The position numbers and the translations under genes are program-made. A stretch of 64,000 bases of DNA from Sipunculus nudus (lineage: Eukaryota; Annelida; Sipuncula; Golfingiida; Sipunculidae). Position 1 is the first letter of the stretch; every line of letters starts with the position of its first letter. The DNA lies in assembly GCA_026874595.1 (NCBI GenBank), contig CM049315.1, forward strand, positions 66,473,916 through 66,537,915, in the 5' to 3' direction. The notes beneath the pieces are model-generated. The model was not told the DNA's origin. It saw only the letters and a list, made by a program, of their open reading frames with translations, and searched no databases. This document shows, one piece after another, positions 49,150-61,450 of this stretch.

Positions 49150-52100
49150 CACCAAGTAAGTAAGAGTTTATTCAGGAATAGAGGCCTCAGGCCCAAAGTT
49201 CCAACTGTACATTCATTTTGCCATAATATTAACAAACAAATACTTACAAACATGTGCATTCAAAGTTATATCAAATATAAATAAATACTTGTGATTCTGT
49301 AAGATAGAAAGAACATTCCTAAGAGAGAATAAAAAAAAAAACAAAAAAAAACCAAACAAACATAATTAAAAATTCTCCCATGTATTACAAAGTGGTACTA
49401 TAAAAATATCAATTATCTAATATTTTTTGTCTTTTTATAAAACCATAGTGAACAAAGGCTGCTAAATTTGAAATTTCTAACAGATTTTCCAAATTGAAAA
49501 TTCTTTTAAAATTATATTCATCAGGCTGTAGCATATCATTTCTTAAATATTTCACACGTAGATCATTATACAAAGGGCATTCTAACATAAAATGACATTC
49601 ATCAGTATTTGCATATTCTTTCTTCACTATCAATTCCTTTATGTCGACCTGATTCTACTGCTAATTCATGGTTGCTACATCTCAATTTGGCGAGTGCCTT
49701 GTAATATTTTTTACAAGGTACACATAATAAATACTTTTCTACTGTTAACAATGATTTGAAAATTCCATAAAAATACAATTTATTACTGGAGTTAATATCA
49801 TTATGCCAATCTTGTACTGCCATGTCTTTTACTCGTTGCTTAAACTGTTCAATAAAAATATTTATATCTCCCTCATATTCTATCATCCACACATAACCAA
49901 ATCCTGCCTGAAATAGTAATGTTCTAATATAAGTGGCCAAATTAATTTTCCATTGTTGTCCATCTTCCTTAAATACATATATAACTGCTTTGGGTATCTA
50001 TTGTCTTCCATGTGAATAATTTTAAACCAGTATTTTATACAACGAACCACATATGTAACAAAAAGAGGAAATCTGCCACAATCACCTAAAGCTGCTGCAT
50101 TTGGAGTGTTATCACCTACACCAAGAACATACTTACAAAACTTATACTGTACTCTCTCTAGTATTTCAATTTTAGAATGACCCCAGATCTCACTTCATAC
50201 ATTAAAATTGGTGCTACCATACCGTCAAACAAATTAAAAAGATGTTTCACAGATACTTTCTTATACCTTACATTAAAATCCCTGATAATACTTATAGCTT
50301 TATTTGCCTGCATTGCTTGCTGTTGGTGGGTCCTAGTACATGATAATTTTGAAGTTAAAGTGATCCCCAGATATTTATAGTGGGACACTTCATCCAATTT
50401 ATGGTTGAACAAATACCATTTTTCATTATTCCTTAATATACCACCTCTTCTAAACACTATTATTTTTGTTTTGTCCATGTTTATATTTAATCCATATCTT
50501 ATACAAAATTCCTGCAGATGATTAATTTGTTGTTGTAGTCTCCCAACTGAATCTCCAAAATTAACTATATCATCAGCATACATCAAGGTCATAATATTAG
50601 GTAGCTCTTCATTTATGAAAATTCCTTTACAATCAGAGTTGCACAAAGTATTACAGTATTCATCAATAAATATAGAAAAAAGTAGAGGACTTACCATACA
50701 ACCCTGTCTTGTTCCAACTGAACAAGGGAAATAACTTGTGATTCCCTTGTCTGTAATGACACATGATTGCATTTTGGAGTACATTGATCTAATTACTTTA
50801 ACTATCCTACCATTTATGTTTTGTTTTAAAAGTAAATACCACAATACATCATTGAACAGAATCAAAAGCTTTGCTAAAATCTACAAATATAAAATAAAAC
50901 CTTCCCTTCCTTTTGCATAAATACTTATGAGCAAGGCTTGCAGAACAAAAGCATGATCTATGGTGGTATATCCTTTTCTGTATCCAGCTGGTGCTTCTGA
51001 TAATAGATTCTGGGTTTCAACATATTCATTCAACCTGTTATATAAGACTTTTGAGAATATTTTCCCTAGGACATTCAATAAAGAAATACCTCTATAATTT
51101 TCTGGGTGATTCATTGGACCTTTTTTATGTAAGGGCAATATTATTGCTCTGCTCCAATCATCTGGAAATACACCTGAATGTAATATACTATTAAATAATG
51201 TTTCTATTAAGGGTAGAAGGTGAAATAAAATGTCTTTAATTATTTCTAAAGAAAAGCCATCTGGTCCGGGGGATTTTCCCCTTTGCATTTGATCTATAGC
51301 ATTTGTTATTTCAAAATTAGTAATATCAGAGTTTAAAACCTCGCACTCATGTTGTTCAATGTAATTTTTGTTAAAAAAGCTGATAAAGCCATCCATTCTG
51401 TCTCCAGGAATCTCAGTTTTACAGTTATTTAATAGATCTTTGAAGTAAAAGTACCATTGAATAGGTTCTATATTTGACATAGTCTTAGATCTCTTAAAAT
51501 TCTGTACATATTTCCAAATGTCATTATTATTTTTGGATTGTAAGGTTTCCTTTAAAGTATTTTGTTGGTACATTTCCTTTTTTGTATTACACAAACATTT
51601 AAAGGCATGTGTTTTTCTTTTGTAATCATCCAAATCTTCTGTTCTCCCAGATTTTCTGTAATTTGTTAGAGCATCCATTTTTTTTTTTTTTGCAATACCA
51701 CAGTCTTCATCCCACCAGATTGGTTGGGATAATTTAGTGGAATTATTTTGGTATGGCCTGCCAGTAGTTATTGTATAAATTATCCTATTTAAGTTCATAA
51801 CTGCTTCGTTTACATCTAAGGTAGCAGCATTTTTGAAGTCTTGGACATATTTAACACACACATCTTGTCCAAATATGCTATTAATAGCACATAAGTCATT
51901 GGATTTTAGTTTGTACTTGATCCACGGTGCAGTTTCAATTGTCTTACTAAATTTTTTTAAAACCTGCTTTTAACATATAAGTACATTGTACAGGAAAGTG
52001 ATCTGATAATTCCATGTTTAGTACAGAAAATGAACTTGTACTTTTAAATAACTCAGAGCTCACAATTATGTAATCAAACTCTGTCCTGAGTGTGTTACAC

Positions 52101-52305
52101 AAGTATATTCACCTTCTGTGTCTGGAAAAACCTTCCATTAAGAACATGAATCCCTAATTCACAGCATAACTGTTGCAGGCTAAAACCAAACTTATTAACC
52201 TTATTGTCTCTGGAGTTTCTACTCATATTAAATTGGTCTGTTGGATATGCATGATCAAGTCCAATATATTTAAGATCATCAAATTCAATGTAATCTAGCA
52301 TATTT
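49150..52305 (-). mobile_element. Decayed non-LTR retrotransposon copy 4 (jockey/CR1-like RT)
   Basis: Minus-strand order: endonuclease C-terminal part (about 52300-51980) with LGIHVLNGRF and SDHFPVQ; a 326-codon frame (51861-50884) with KSPGPDGFSLEI, ENYRGISLLNVLGKIFSKVL and an AGYRKG block; VDFSKAFDSV at about 50868-50900 across two frameshifts; a 235-codon frame (50865-50161) with GTRQGCMVSPLLFSIFIDEY, the catalytic MYADDIV and KYLGI; then a C-terminal domain and a CKYC...CHFMLECPLYNDLR zinc-type motif (about 49550-49640). The 3' end carries aataaac (about 49165). The RT motifs are unlike the L1/Tx1 copies here and fit the jockey/CR1 side; clade not assigned. 5'-truncated within the endonuclease. 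Confidence 0.85.
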
Positions 52306-52609
52306 CCCTAACCCTAACCTTTGGACAGCTCCTGGAGAAGATGTTAATACCAATGCACATTCAAAATCTTATAAATCGATCCAATATTAAAAATTTTGTT
52401 TCGATAGTTACAATATCAAAGCAGTATCTAAGCATTTTTATTATGATTGCGGCCATCTTGGATTATTTTGGGGGTCAGGGGGTTGATAAAATTTGTTACC
52501 TAACTTTTTCCATCAGCTTACACCTAAATGAAGTGAAAACAAGTGCTATCTCAATTTCGGCATTAAATTCCTACGGGATTGATATTTTGCTACATGAGCG
52601 ACTACACTA

Positions 52610-53225
52610 AGAGGGCTACAGACGTCAATCGTGCATCAGAAGACGACAAAGTGGGATCAGGAATTCAATGTCAGGTCATGTGAATACTATCTTGGGAACA
52701 TCAGGAGCCCAATTGCGACAAGGGCCGTCGCTCATTATTTAAAATCACGGAATGTTAAATGAATATTTGTGAAGATTTAACCAGGCAAAGGCCAGGGAAT
52801 ATGCGGAGCATATATCAAGGTTCCAGAAGATTCTATCGACTGTATATGTAACCGGCATATCTGGCCGAGAGGGATATGTATAAGAAACTGGTATCCTAGA
52901 AAACTTGGTAAAACAAGAATATTTACTGCCTCCTCTTCCAAGAAGCACAGGTCAAGTCATTTAAGTAATATGAATATATCACTAAATATTGCATGTTTTA
53001 ATGCCGAGGCATTATGCCCAGTGTAGCTTTTGTCAGTGAACTTGTGGAAGAACTTAATATTGATATTCTTGGAACAGATCATTGATAGACCATATGTAGG
53101 TGGTAATGATTTTCATCTATTTTAACGAGGTGTTATCTTGAGTGCCATGGAGGATAATGTATCCGATCACTTACCTCTAATGATGAAGATTGACCACAGA
53201 TCAGAATCAACGAGCTGCAATGGGC
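52610..53225 (+). pseudogene. LINE fossil: ORF1 3' end and gutted endonuclease
   Basis: 52650-52755 reads FNVRSCEYYLGNIRSPIATR in one frame; after a frameshift follows YIKVPEDSIDCICNRHIWPR (about 52815-52870), an ORF1 C-terminal style motif. The endonuclease begins ISLNIACFNAEALCP (52976-53020), shifts frame into FVSELVEELNIDILG, then jumps to NVSDHLPLMMKID (53155-53195), so its middle is deleted. The reverse transcriptase is missing; a minus-strand LINE starts shortly after. Likely the continuation of 43785-44912. Confidence 0.6.
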
Positions 53226-53429
53226 AGGGGATTGTGACCAGCACAGAATTTTTTATTCATACAAGGAAACCATAATACAGCACACAATACACATCACATT
53301 AATACAATACATGGACATAATACATTTTAAGCATAAGGATATCAAAAACAAACAGAGACGAAACGCAAAAGGATCTAGTATGCTTTGATGTATACTGCAG
53401 TAAAAAAACCATCATACATCAATTAATTT

Positions 53430-56400
53430 AGGGTTTCTATCAATAATTTCGTTTTATTTCGCTGGAATGAAATCTTGCTTTTCTTTTTTTTTTTGCAATG
53501 AGTTCTTCAGTTTCATATTTGTTGGTCAAGTAAAGTTTAAAGAAGGAGAAGGATTGTTTAGAATTTTTACATCTCAAAACAAAAATGTAATGTTTCGCTA
53601 CGAACAGGATGATATCGTTACTGATATCTCCTGTATCATTGAATATTATGCACTTGGCTATAGCTTGCAGGCCAATAAAGAAAACAGAGAGTAAATTCGA
53701 CCAAAATCTTTTTGTCTCCGTGCAGTACCAAAATAAATTTAGCAGGTATTCCACTTGTTCACCACAAAAGGTGTATAAATCTGTTTCTTTAATACCTAGA
53801 TTATACAGGAAATCGTTCAATGAAAGTCTCCTATGTAATAAGCGGAACTGGAAGTACTTTAGATGAAATTTAGATGCAACTGCTGTAACTGCTGATTGCA
53901 CCATAGAGTCATCGGATAAAACACCATTTCTGTTCTACTATAACACACAGTTGCTTTGAAATATAGCTATTTTATTAATACATAATATTATACTATAATA
54001 ATATTTACTTACGTTTTTAACCTTTACTAATTTATCAATGTTTGGTTCAAGGCCCGTGTTTTAATCGTGTATTTCCATTAATTTATGTTTTCATTTTAAT
54101 GGCAATACACTAAAGACACCTGCTTATTGGGTAGAGGCTGGAACTTATGAATGAAATCTGACCTTTTTTATTTTTAGTAAATTTGAGAGTGTTTTCCATG
54201 TCATATCAGCTATAATCTTGCAATCGACCTTAATCTTGGAGTTGTACCATATAATCTAGTGATCTAAATCTGAATCATTATCTTTAAAACTAAATTTGCT
54301 CAAATTTTCGATAACTTCCTTCCAAAATCACGGCAAATGCAAAGAAATATAGGAAAGAGCTTCTTTGTGCAGATTACTTCTAAACATTTAACCAATTTCT
54401 GGTAAAATGTGAGGTAAAAATGACTGTAAAATTTGTCTCCAGCCAGCCTTTTGAGGTGCAATTAATAGTCTCTTGGCCCATGATATTTTCATAGCTGAGT
54501 GATGTGACGTGATGTATGGTGCATTTAGGCCACCATTATCTCTCTTATTTGTCATTACTTTTCTTTTTATTTTGTCGTCCCTGTTGCCCCATATGAAATT
54601 AATACTGAGACTATCAATTTCCTTTAAAAAATCGTTACCTGGGAGGGAAGCATATCAAAAACATATGTTAAGGGTGATAATGAACTATTTTAAGAAAACA
54701 ATTTTACTTATAGGGAGTTATTTTTTGCTTTGACTATTGATTAATACTTTCTTTGATCATGTGTAATTTTGGAGCATAATTTAAACGATATAAGTCCTCT
54801 GGTTTACAGGTATTAGTTAATGTAAGTCCTGATATAGTTCAGGATTTTTTTTACTATTTCAGTCCCATATCCAAGATTTCCTGTTTTCCTGAATTATGAT
54901 CCCCGATAGGCATAACTATAGTTTTTTTTCAACATTAACTTTAAGTCCGCCTACCATCTCGAACTTTTTTAAAGTCGTTAATGCCGCTGAGATAATTTGG
55001 ACTCCATCAAATATAAAAAAAATATATAAAGAAATATATTATCGTCCGCATATTGCGTGAGCTTATATTTTACCCCACTTGCAAATATACCGGATATATT
55101 ATAGTTTTGTCTTATATTATTGGGAAGTAATTCTGTAGCGATAACATTTAGATAAGGTGAGAGGGGACATCCCTGTCGAACTCCTCTTCTAATTAAAAAT
55201 ATTTTAGTTACTAATATGTAATAGAAACTCAAAAGAGAAATCGGTCTCCAATTTTTAAGTAATTCTTTATCTTTCTTTTTCTTAGGAATTAGGGAAAGAA
55301 TACCCTGACGTTGTGTTATACCAAGGCATCCTTTATTATAGGCTGCATTATATTCTTCAATTCAGTACGTTTTAATATCGTTCCAAAAGGTGATATAAAA
55401 TTCAATGGAAAGTCCGTCCGTTCTTGGTGTTTTGTTTCTAAGACAAGTGTCCAGACACTTTTTAAGTGCAATTTCATGTACAGGTTTGTCTAAAACATAC
55501 GCATCCGTGTCTGAAAGATGTGGAATGCCCGAGCAATCTACGAATTCCGGCGGATTAAGTATTTCATTTAAACTATACAATTTCTGGTAAAAGTCTTTTT
55601 GTGCTTCTAAAATGTCATTTTGATTTGTAATGTTAAGCCCATTAACATTTAATCTGCTTATTTTTTTCAAAAAAATTTCCTTTCTGCATATTTAAGAAGT
55701 ACTTCGTTGGCTTTTCTCCATGTTCATAGTATCTAGATTTAGCCCTAAACATTGCCTCTCTTGCTTTCCGTTCAATTTCTCTTTCTAGTTCATCGTTTAT
55801 TTTAAGAAACTTTTCCTGTAAGGACTGATTCAGTGGATCTAATTCAATTTGTTTCTTTATATATTGCGTGTCTTTTTCTAAATCAGATAATAATGTTTTT
55901 CTTACTTTAATCGCATATGATATGGAGCTACCCAGCATGTTACATTTTACAGCTTACCATCTCAAACTCTTTTCCGCGCTCCTGTTATTCCTTTTAGTAT
56001 TTTCTATGCATTGTTGTATATCAGACACGTAATAAGCGTCTGATAATAACAGACAATTCAGCTTCCAGAATCCTGGTCCTCTTAAATTACCAATACACTT
56101 AATAAACATCGTAATAATTCAATGGTCTATTTTATATCCGGGTTCAATTTAACACTTAGAAACTGTATCGCTTAAAGTTTCGGACACCAAGATAAAATGT
56201 AACGTGCATTTTACTGCAGCTGGGGAAGATCTCGACCATATGAACTGTTTTTCGATTGGGTGTTTCCTTCTCCATATATCAGCTAAACTAGTATCATTCA
56301 TCCATTTTTAACAACAGCTTGCGCTTTAATGTTAGTAGATTTCTTGCCCCAAGTTTTATCATAATCCAAATCTAAGACAAGGTTAAAACCTCCCCTAGAA

Positions 56401-56830
56401 CTCTCTTGTCGTTAGGGATATTTTCAGTTAATTCAAATAAATGTTCAAAAAACGGTGGAGAGTCTTCGTTTGGTGCATATACATTTACCAATGACAGCCG
56501 TAAGTCATTTACTATGATTTCCAGAATAACAAAGCGGCCGTTAGGATCTATTATCTGTTCATTTACATCAACACTTAAGCTATTTGTAACTAATATACTG
56601 CAACACCTAGCATTATTAGTGCCGTGACTAAAAACCCTTGATGTCCCCATTCTGCCGCCCCCCCCCCCCCCCCCAATAAGGCTCTAACTCTGACGTACTG
56701 TGTTTCTTGCATACAGAAAGCTCTTTGTCTACTAAAAATTTATAAAATAATTCCTTTCTCTTTAAAAGGTCCCTCACATTAATATACAGATTTATATTTG
56801 AAGTAACCTTCAGCAGAGCTACTTGCAAAC
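53430..56830 (-). mobile_element. Decayed L1/Tx1-like LINE copy 5, ORF2
   Basis: Minus-strand order: endonuclease start RDLLKRKELFYKFLVDKE and STSELEPYW (about 56790-56680), FSHGTNNARCCSILVT, GRFVILEI and SLVNVYAPNED (56480-56560); linker AKSRYYEHGEKPTKYFLN (55690-55745); a PRTDGLSIEFY block (about 55390); RRGVRQGCPLSPYLN (55150-55200); YADD (about 55045); and a C-terminal FQFRLLHRRLSLNDFLYNLG with a TFCGEQVEYLLNLFWYC motif (53720-53845). Several frameshifts, and the RT core (QxxF/AFDS region) is deleted or unreadable between about 55230 and 55360. Its ORF1 lies upstream at 58616-59657. Confidence 0.85.
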
Positions 56831-56834
56831 AATT

Positions 56835-57540
56835 TAAATGTAACGCTTCTAAAACTGTCGAAGGACAATCTCAGCTTACGATTAAACTGCTAGAGTATTT
56901 ACTCATATACACTAAAAATACTTATAGTAACAATGGTATTGGGGGCTGCATATATAAAGTATTTGACCACTGCATTATTAAAGTTACTGTGAGAGGTGTG
57001 CTAAAAATCTGATTACAACTATTAGAGTTTAAACCATCCATATTCTGCAGAGATTAAATAGATAAACACATAAATATCAACATCAATATGACATTAAAGC
57101 CTGAAGCTACATAAGAAACAAAACATTAACACAACACGAATTAATGTAGTTCCCGCATTCCACTTCCAGCAATGTTACACAGTGTAATCCAATCAAAAAT
57201 TTAGAATCAGCTGAAGGATCGGGAAGAAAATTAATATATTTAATACCCAAATTATCTAAAGAACATAAACATTACTTTCTGGTCCATATAAATATAACTA
57301 GATGTGGTCGGACAATGGTCCTCAGAGGGCCCCGCGTTTCTGCTAGTGCTGGACTTGTTTACATATGGGTGAAAAAAATAAGTTAAATTTGAAAAATATG
57401 ACAAACAGGAACAGTTTTTTATCCATATGCATGAGGGAAAATATCCTACTGGATCAAATGATATTAAAGAAGATATGTCTGAAATAATATGTGCAATAGA
57501 AAATCACCAAATGTAGTCTGTTAACCATATTTGATTTTGA
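56835..57540. other. Spacer, no feature recognised
   Basis: Lies between the LINE endonuclease and the ~145-bp repeat tract. At 57300-57345 gatgtggtcggacaatggtcc and agagggccccgcg may mark the left boundary of the inserted tract. Confidence 0.4.
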
Positions 57541-57545
57541 GCAAG

Positions 57546-58585
57546 TCTGTAATTCAATAGGTCTGGAGCCCTCATAGGCACCAATGATCCCTGTGAAATT
57601 GGGAAAGCTGCAGTAGGTTGTTGTTGAGTTATTGCGTGCGAAAGAAAATCAACGATTGGGCTCTGGCGTGCATATTGTATTTCCAACAGTTCTGTAATTC
57701 AACAGGTCTGGAGCCCTCATAAGTACCAATCATCCCTGTGAATTTGGGAAATCTGCATTATGTTGTTGTTGAGTTATCACGTGCGAAAGAAAATCAGCGA
57801 TTGGGCTGTTTCGGCCATATTGTAATTCCGACAGGTTTGTAATTCAATAAGTCTGGAGCCCTGATAGGCACAAATCATTCCTGTGAATTTGGGAAAGCTG
57901 CAGTAAGTTGTTGTTGAGTTATTGCGTGCAAAGAAATTCATTGGGCTTTGGTGGCCATATTGGAATTCAGACAGATCTGTAATTCAGTAGATCTGGAGCC
58001 CTCATAGGTACCAATCATCCCTGTGAAATTGGGAAAGCTGCAGTAAGCTGTTGTTGAGTTATCGCGCGCGGATAAAAATCAGCGATCAGGCTGTGGCTGC
58101 CATATTGGAATCCATGGCTGGGTCTCCGCTGCTGGGATCGGTAGAGGGAATGCGGGTTGCTTCTGGCTTTGTGGCTGTGGATGCTGTGGCTTTCTAACAA
58201 GGACAACAACCCAGGAGAGAGGATGGCGCCCTCTACCGCTCCCTGCTTGGCTTGGCGTGACACTGCGACTGTTGGCTCGGAGAACATGCTTAAGGAGCGC
58301 ACAGGGCTGAGGTCTTGACCGCAGCAACCTGTAGCTGCTCGATGAGCGTATACTTCTTTTGGCTGGCTGGAATCCTGTCAGGTCTATTTTTCAATAGGTC
58401 TAAAGCCCTCATTGGTTCCAATCATCCCTCTGAATTTGGGAAAGCTGCAGTATGTTGTTGTTGAATTATCGCGCGCGAAAGAAAGTGTCACTGACGGAAG
58501 GACGAACGGACGGAAGTACGGAAGGACGGAAGGACACGGTGATCACTATAGTGCACCGCTTGTCAAGCGGGGCCCTTATTATTTT
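57546..58585. repeat. ~145-bp tandem repeat with GGAC-rich end
   Basis: Monomers begin tctgtaattcaataggtctg at 57546, 57691, 57836 and 57976, plus a fifth at about 58386. Each has ggagccctcat, accaatcatccctgtgaa, gggaaagctgcagta and gttgttgttgagttat. A GC-richer segment of about 270 bp (58110-58385) separates monomers 4 and 5. The last monomer ends in a (GGAC)n-like stretch (58495-58540), then gtgatcactatagtgcacc and a cgcttgtcaagcggggc hairpin, a terminus style common in bivalve repeats. Confidence 0.85.
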
Positions 58586-58615
58586 TACCGTCCAACTGGA
58601 AAGTCGTTAACGATT

Positions 58616-59657
58616 TTAGGCCTCAAATACCTCCAGAGACACCTCATTTTCGTCGTGTACACACAGTAACGCCTCGGCCCCAATGCTCTCTTGTTCTATG
58701 CTTTCTCTGTCTGTGTTACGCCTGGGTGCTCCTTGCTGCACATCTCTTAATTCTCCTGAATTGGCGCTTTGCGGTTTTTCTTTTGAGGAAAACTCGCTGG
58801 CCTTTGTGTCCTCCATTTAAACCTATCGTCCGTCAATGTAAAGCTTACCCCACCAATAATCGCAATTTCAGGCCGTCTGTGTGTCCGTTGCAATTGCTTT
58901 TGAGCCTTACGTTTGAGTAGAAAATTCTCTTTTGTCAGATCTTAAACTTTCATTGTTTTTTCAAGTTCTTTCAAGCATTTTCTATCAGGGCCTTTCTTTT
59001 GGTCAGCTGTGCAGTCGAACAATAATTTGTTTATTTTGCCTGGTCTCTTTCGTCCTGTCCTCTGCGCATTCTGTATAAGGGTAATAGCCTGTTCTTTATT
59101 TTCAACTAGCAGCAGTCTGTTTTGTGAAATTATGTTACCCACAATATCTATACAACTGTCTCCTTTGTGCTCTCCCACGAAGCTAAACGGACATTGAACT
59201 CTCTGCTGTGCCTCTCCATGTTTACAATCTTTTCCCAAAGCGTAGTCTCTAAGTTTGCCGTTTGTTTCTCCGGGGACCTATTTTCATTTAACAGAAAATC
59301 CATATCCTTCCTCAAATTCTTATTTTCTTGGAACACCTGCTCGAGTTTTTCTAGCTTGCTGCTAGAAAACCCAGCACATTTCTCAAGTTTATTTACAGTA
59401 GATGAAAGTTTGTTAATTGTTCTTTTTAGAGGCACCCCACCTGTTTTAATATGGCTTACTTTTGTCTGGAGAGTTTCTTTAAATGATTCAAAAGCTGCAT
59501 TGATATTGTCATGTAAAGTTTTGCATTCAGCTTCCATGACAGATTTAACAGTTGCCTGAATGTCCATGGCCGCTTGGCCCGCTTGGTCAGCTCCTGCCTG
59601 GTTCGTCTTGCCGACCGTCAAATATTGCTCCAAATTGCCCTGAGACTTTTCAGCCAT
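58616..59657 (-). pseudogene. L1-type LINE ORF1 (copy 5)
   Basis: ATG at 59657 (MAEKSQGNLEQYLTVGK). Residues about 25-140 form a long coiled coil with heptad-like leucines (INKLSSTVNKLEKCAGFSSS, LEKLEQVFQENKNLRKDMDF), followed by VNMERHSREFNVRL and, after a frameshift near 59160-59190, GDSCIDIVGNIISQN and LIQNAQRTGRKRPGKI, the layout of L1 ORF1p (coiled coil, RRM-like, C-terminal domain). A further Glu/Ser-rich frame (58816-58616) may be its end. ORF1p trimers coat L1 RNA. Frameshifted, so not functional as seen. Confidence 0.8.
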
Positions 59658-59659
59658 AT

Positions 59660-60880
59660 CCTTACTTTTATTCTTTTGATGTCTGGTACTGACGGACAGG
59701 TAATGTGTCCCGTGTACACACTTGCCTTTGAAAATGTATTTCTTTTCCTGGAACTTTGGTAAAGCGTGACCTATGCTGCGCCACGCGGAACTTGAAGTCA
59801 GGTGACCAGCGGAGATTAAACTGAAACAGACGTTCAGAATCCCAAACAGCTAATGTTTACACATAACGGTTGAAGGAAAGGTTACACTCTTTGTTTATAC
59901 CGTCAGGACATGGTAGCAACTTTGATGAGGTTGTCAGATATTAAGAATTCATAACCAGTGCAAAGATAAAGATAAAGATAAATATGAGATATTGAATGTT
60001 TGCTCCTTTTTTATTATAAAAGTTAAAATAAAATATAGATTTTTAGTGTGATACTCTCGGAATACGATATGTACAAATAATTTTTTCCTGTTATTTTGTG
60101 GCGCTGTGCTCGTGGCAAAAATCATATCCCGGTATGTTTACCTTGAAGACCTGGTCAGTGACGTTTTACATTGCGAACCGGAATGAGACGCGGAGGCATA
60201 CAGTGTTTCGTTGATATTTGACTGGTTTCTATCGTTGGACGTATAAAGAATAGGTTGATGTGAGGAACACATGAAAGATTAATTAAATGTACGTTGCAAG
60301 GAAACTGTTCCTGAAGAAGGAAACAGAAATATGCATACATCGTAACTAGCAGAAGCGGACCCAGCGGGACTCCATGCAGTGGGTCCGTATCCCACATTCA
60401 GCCACCGCAACCTTTTTTTCATCGTATCAGACAAATTTTGAGGCCTGAAACCGCCGACACCACCCCAGCCCTGTTCCTGAAATTGGGACATTGAATTAGG
60501 TTTTGTCATTAATCCCCCTGGGTTGAACTCTGTATTTCTCCATGTGTTTTTCTCTTTTACTGACCACGCACGTGGATCAAATCCCTCATTGAAAGCAAGC
60601 GTTATTCCTATGAACAATAGTCCTTAGTGTCAGAAGTTAAGTGACCACGACGCACGCATTCCGGTGATTGCCGAAGCCAGTTCGGCTGTGCTCGGTAAAA
60701 AAAAAAGAAAAAAATAACTTAAAATTATATGTATATTTTAAATTATTTATTTTCAAATCGCCTATGTCACTGCGGGGAAAATAACCTTTAAAATGATGTA
60801 TGGCATAATATTGTACACAACGCGGTTTTAGAGAACATTGCGAACAAACGTGAACTGAATTCCTTTTATAAGTATGAGAA
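59660..60880. other. No gene recognised
   Basis: The 112-codon minus frame at 60279-60617 is Trp/Gly/Asn-rich and unrecognised. A few aagata repeats lie at 59960-59985, and an A-rich tail-like run follows 60697. Confidence 0.4.
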
Positions 60881-60883
60881 GAC

Positions 60884-60996
60884 TAGACATGATTAGCTTT
60901 ATAGTTAACTAGTCATGATTAGCTTTATAGGTTACTAGTCATGATTAGCTTTATAGGTTACTGGTCATAATTAGCTTTATAGGTTACTAGTCATGC
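60884..60996. repeat. 26-bp minisatellite
   Basis: About four copies of agtcatgattagctttatag plus gttact, with single-base changes. Confidence 0.9.
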
Positions 60997-60999
60997 GAA

Positions 61000-61450
61000 T
61001 GACCCTGTTTTAAGTGGGAGCGATGGGGATGTCATTTGTACACTGTACAGGTTTTAATAAGTGATACAGAGGGACAGGTTATCGAAAGTAGATCCCTGTC
61101 ATGGTTGTGACCAGGAAATATGTCTGTAACATTTTATGCAGAAAGTCGTTAAACAGAGGCTGCGCCATCTGCAGGTTTAAAGTTTACTATCCTTGAATTT
61201 GATTTGGTCTTAATTGTTCTTATATACTGACTTACTGAAGGAAAGTAATTAAAATAGACCATTTTGGGAGTCGCTATACTGAAGTGCGCCACCTGCAGTA
61301 TATAATAACATGCATGTGCTGAATAAGTCTGTAAAATTTGGGTGTTAGAGATATGTGGTAAAAGAATGGGGCGTGACAGACAGAAGGACGGACGGACGGA
61401 CAGACGAGGGCCATTTTAGTAGTCCTCCCTCCTTACGACGGGGGACTTAT
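61000..61450. repeat. Degenerate monomers ending in (GGAC)n
   Basis: gcgccatctgcaggttta (61164) and gcgccacctgcagtata (61288) mark two diverged monomers about 124 bp apart. The tract ends gacagacagaaggacggacg (61376) and cctccttacgacgggggact, the same end style as 58495-58585. Confidence 0.55.

Larger units (their letters stand above)
44913..52607. mobile_element. 7.7-kb TA-flanked element with long inverted ends
   Basis: The left end GTGTAGACGG and the complement of the right end GTGTAGTCGC are flanked by TA (44911-44912 and 52608-52609). Behind them about 150 bp are inverted homologues: ccgtaggaatttgatgcc/ccgtaggaatttaatgcc, gttaggtaacaaattt and atccaagatggccgc occur in both. Excising everything between, leaving one TA, joins the two LINE fossil halves in frame. 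No transposase is recognisable inside; the interior holds later insertions, including the LINE at 49150-52305. Alternatively two MITEs in opposite orientation could mimic this. Confidence 0.6.

Noticed and set aside
60630-60700. 5S rRNA-like words (agaagttaagtgacc, gccgaagccag)
   Set aside because: Only short resemblances, without the internal promoter boxes in correct order; not called as rRNA or a 5S-derived SINE.
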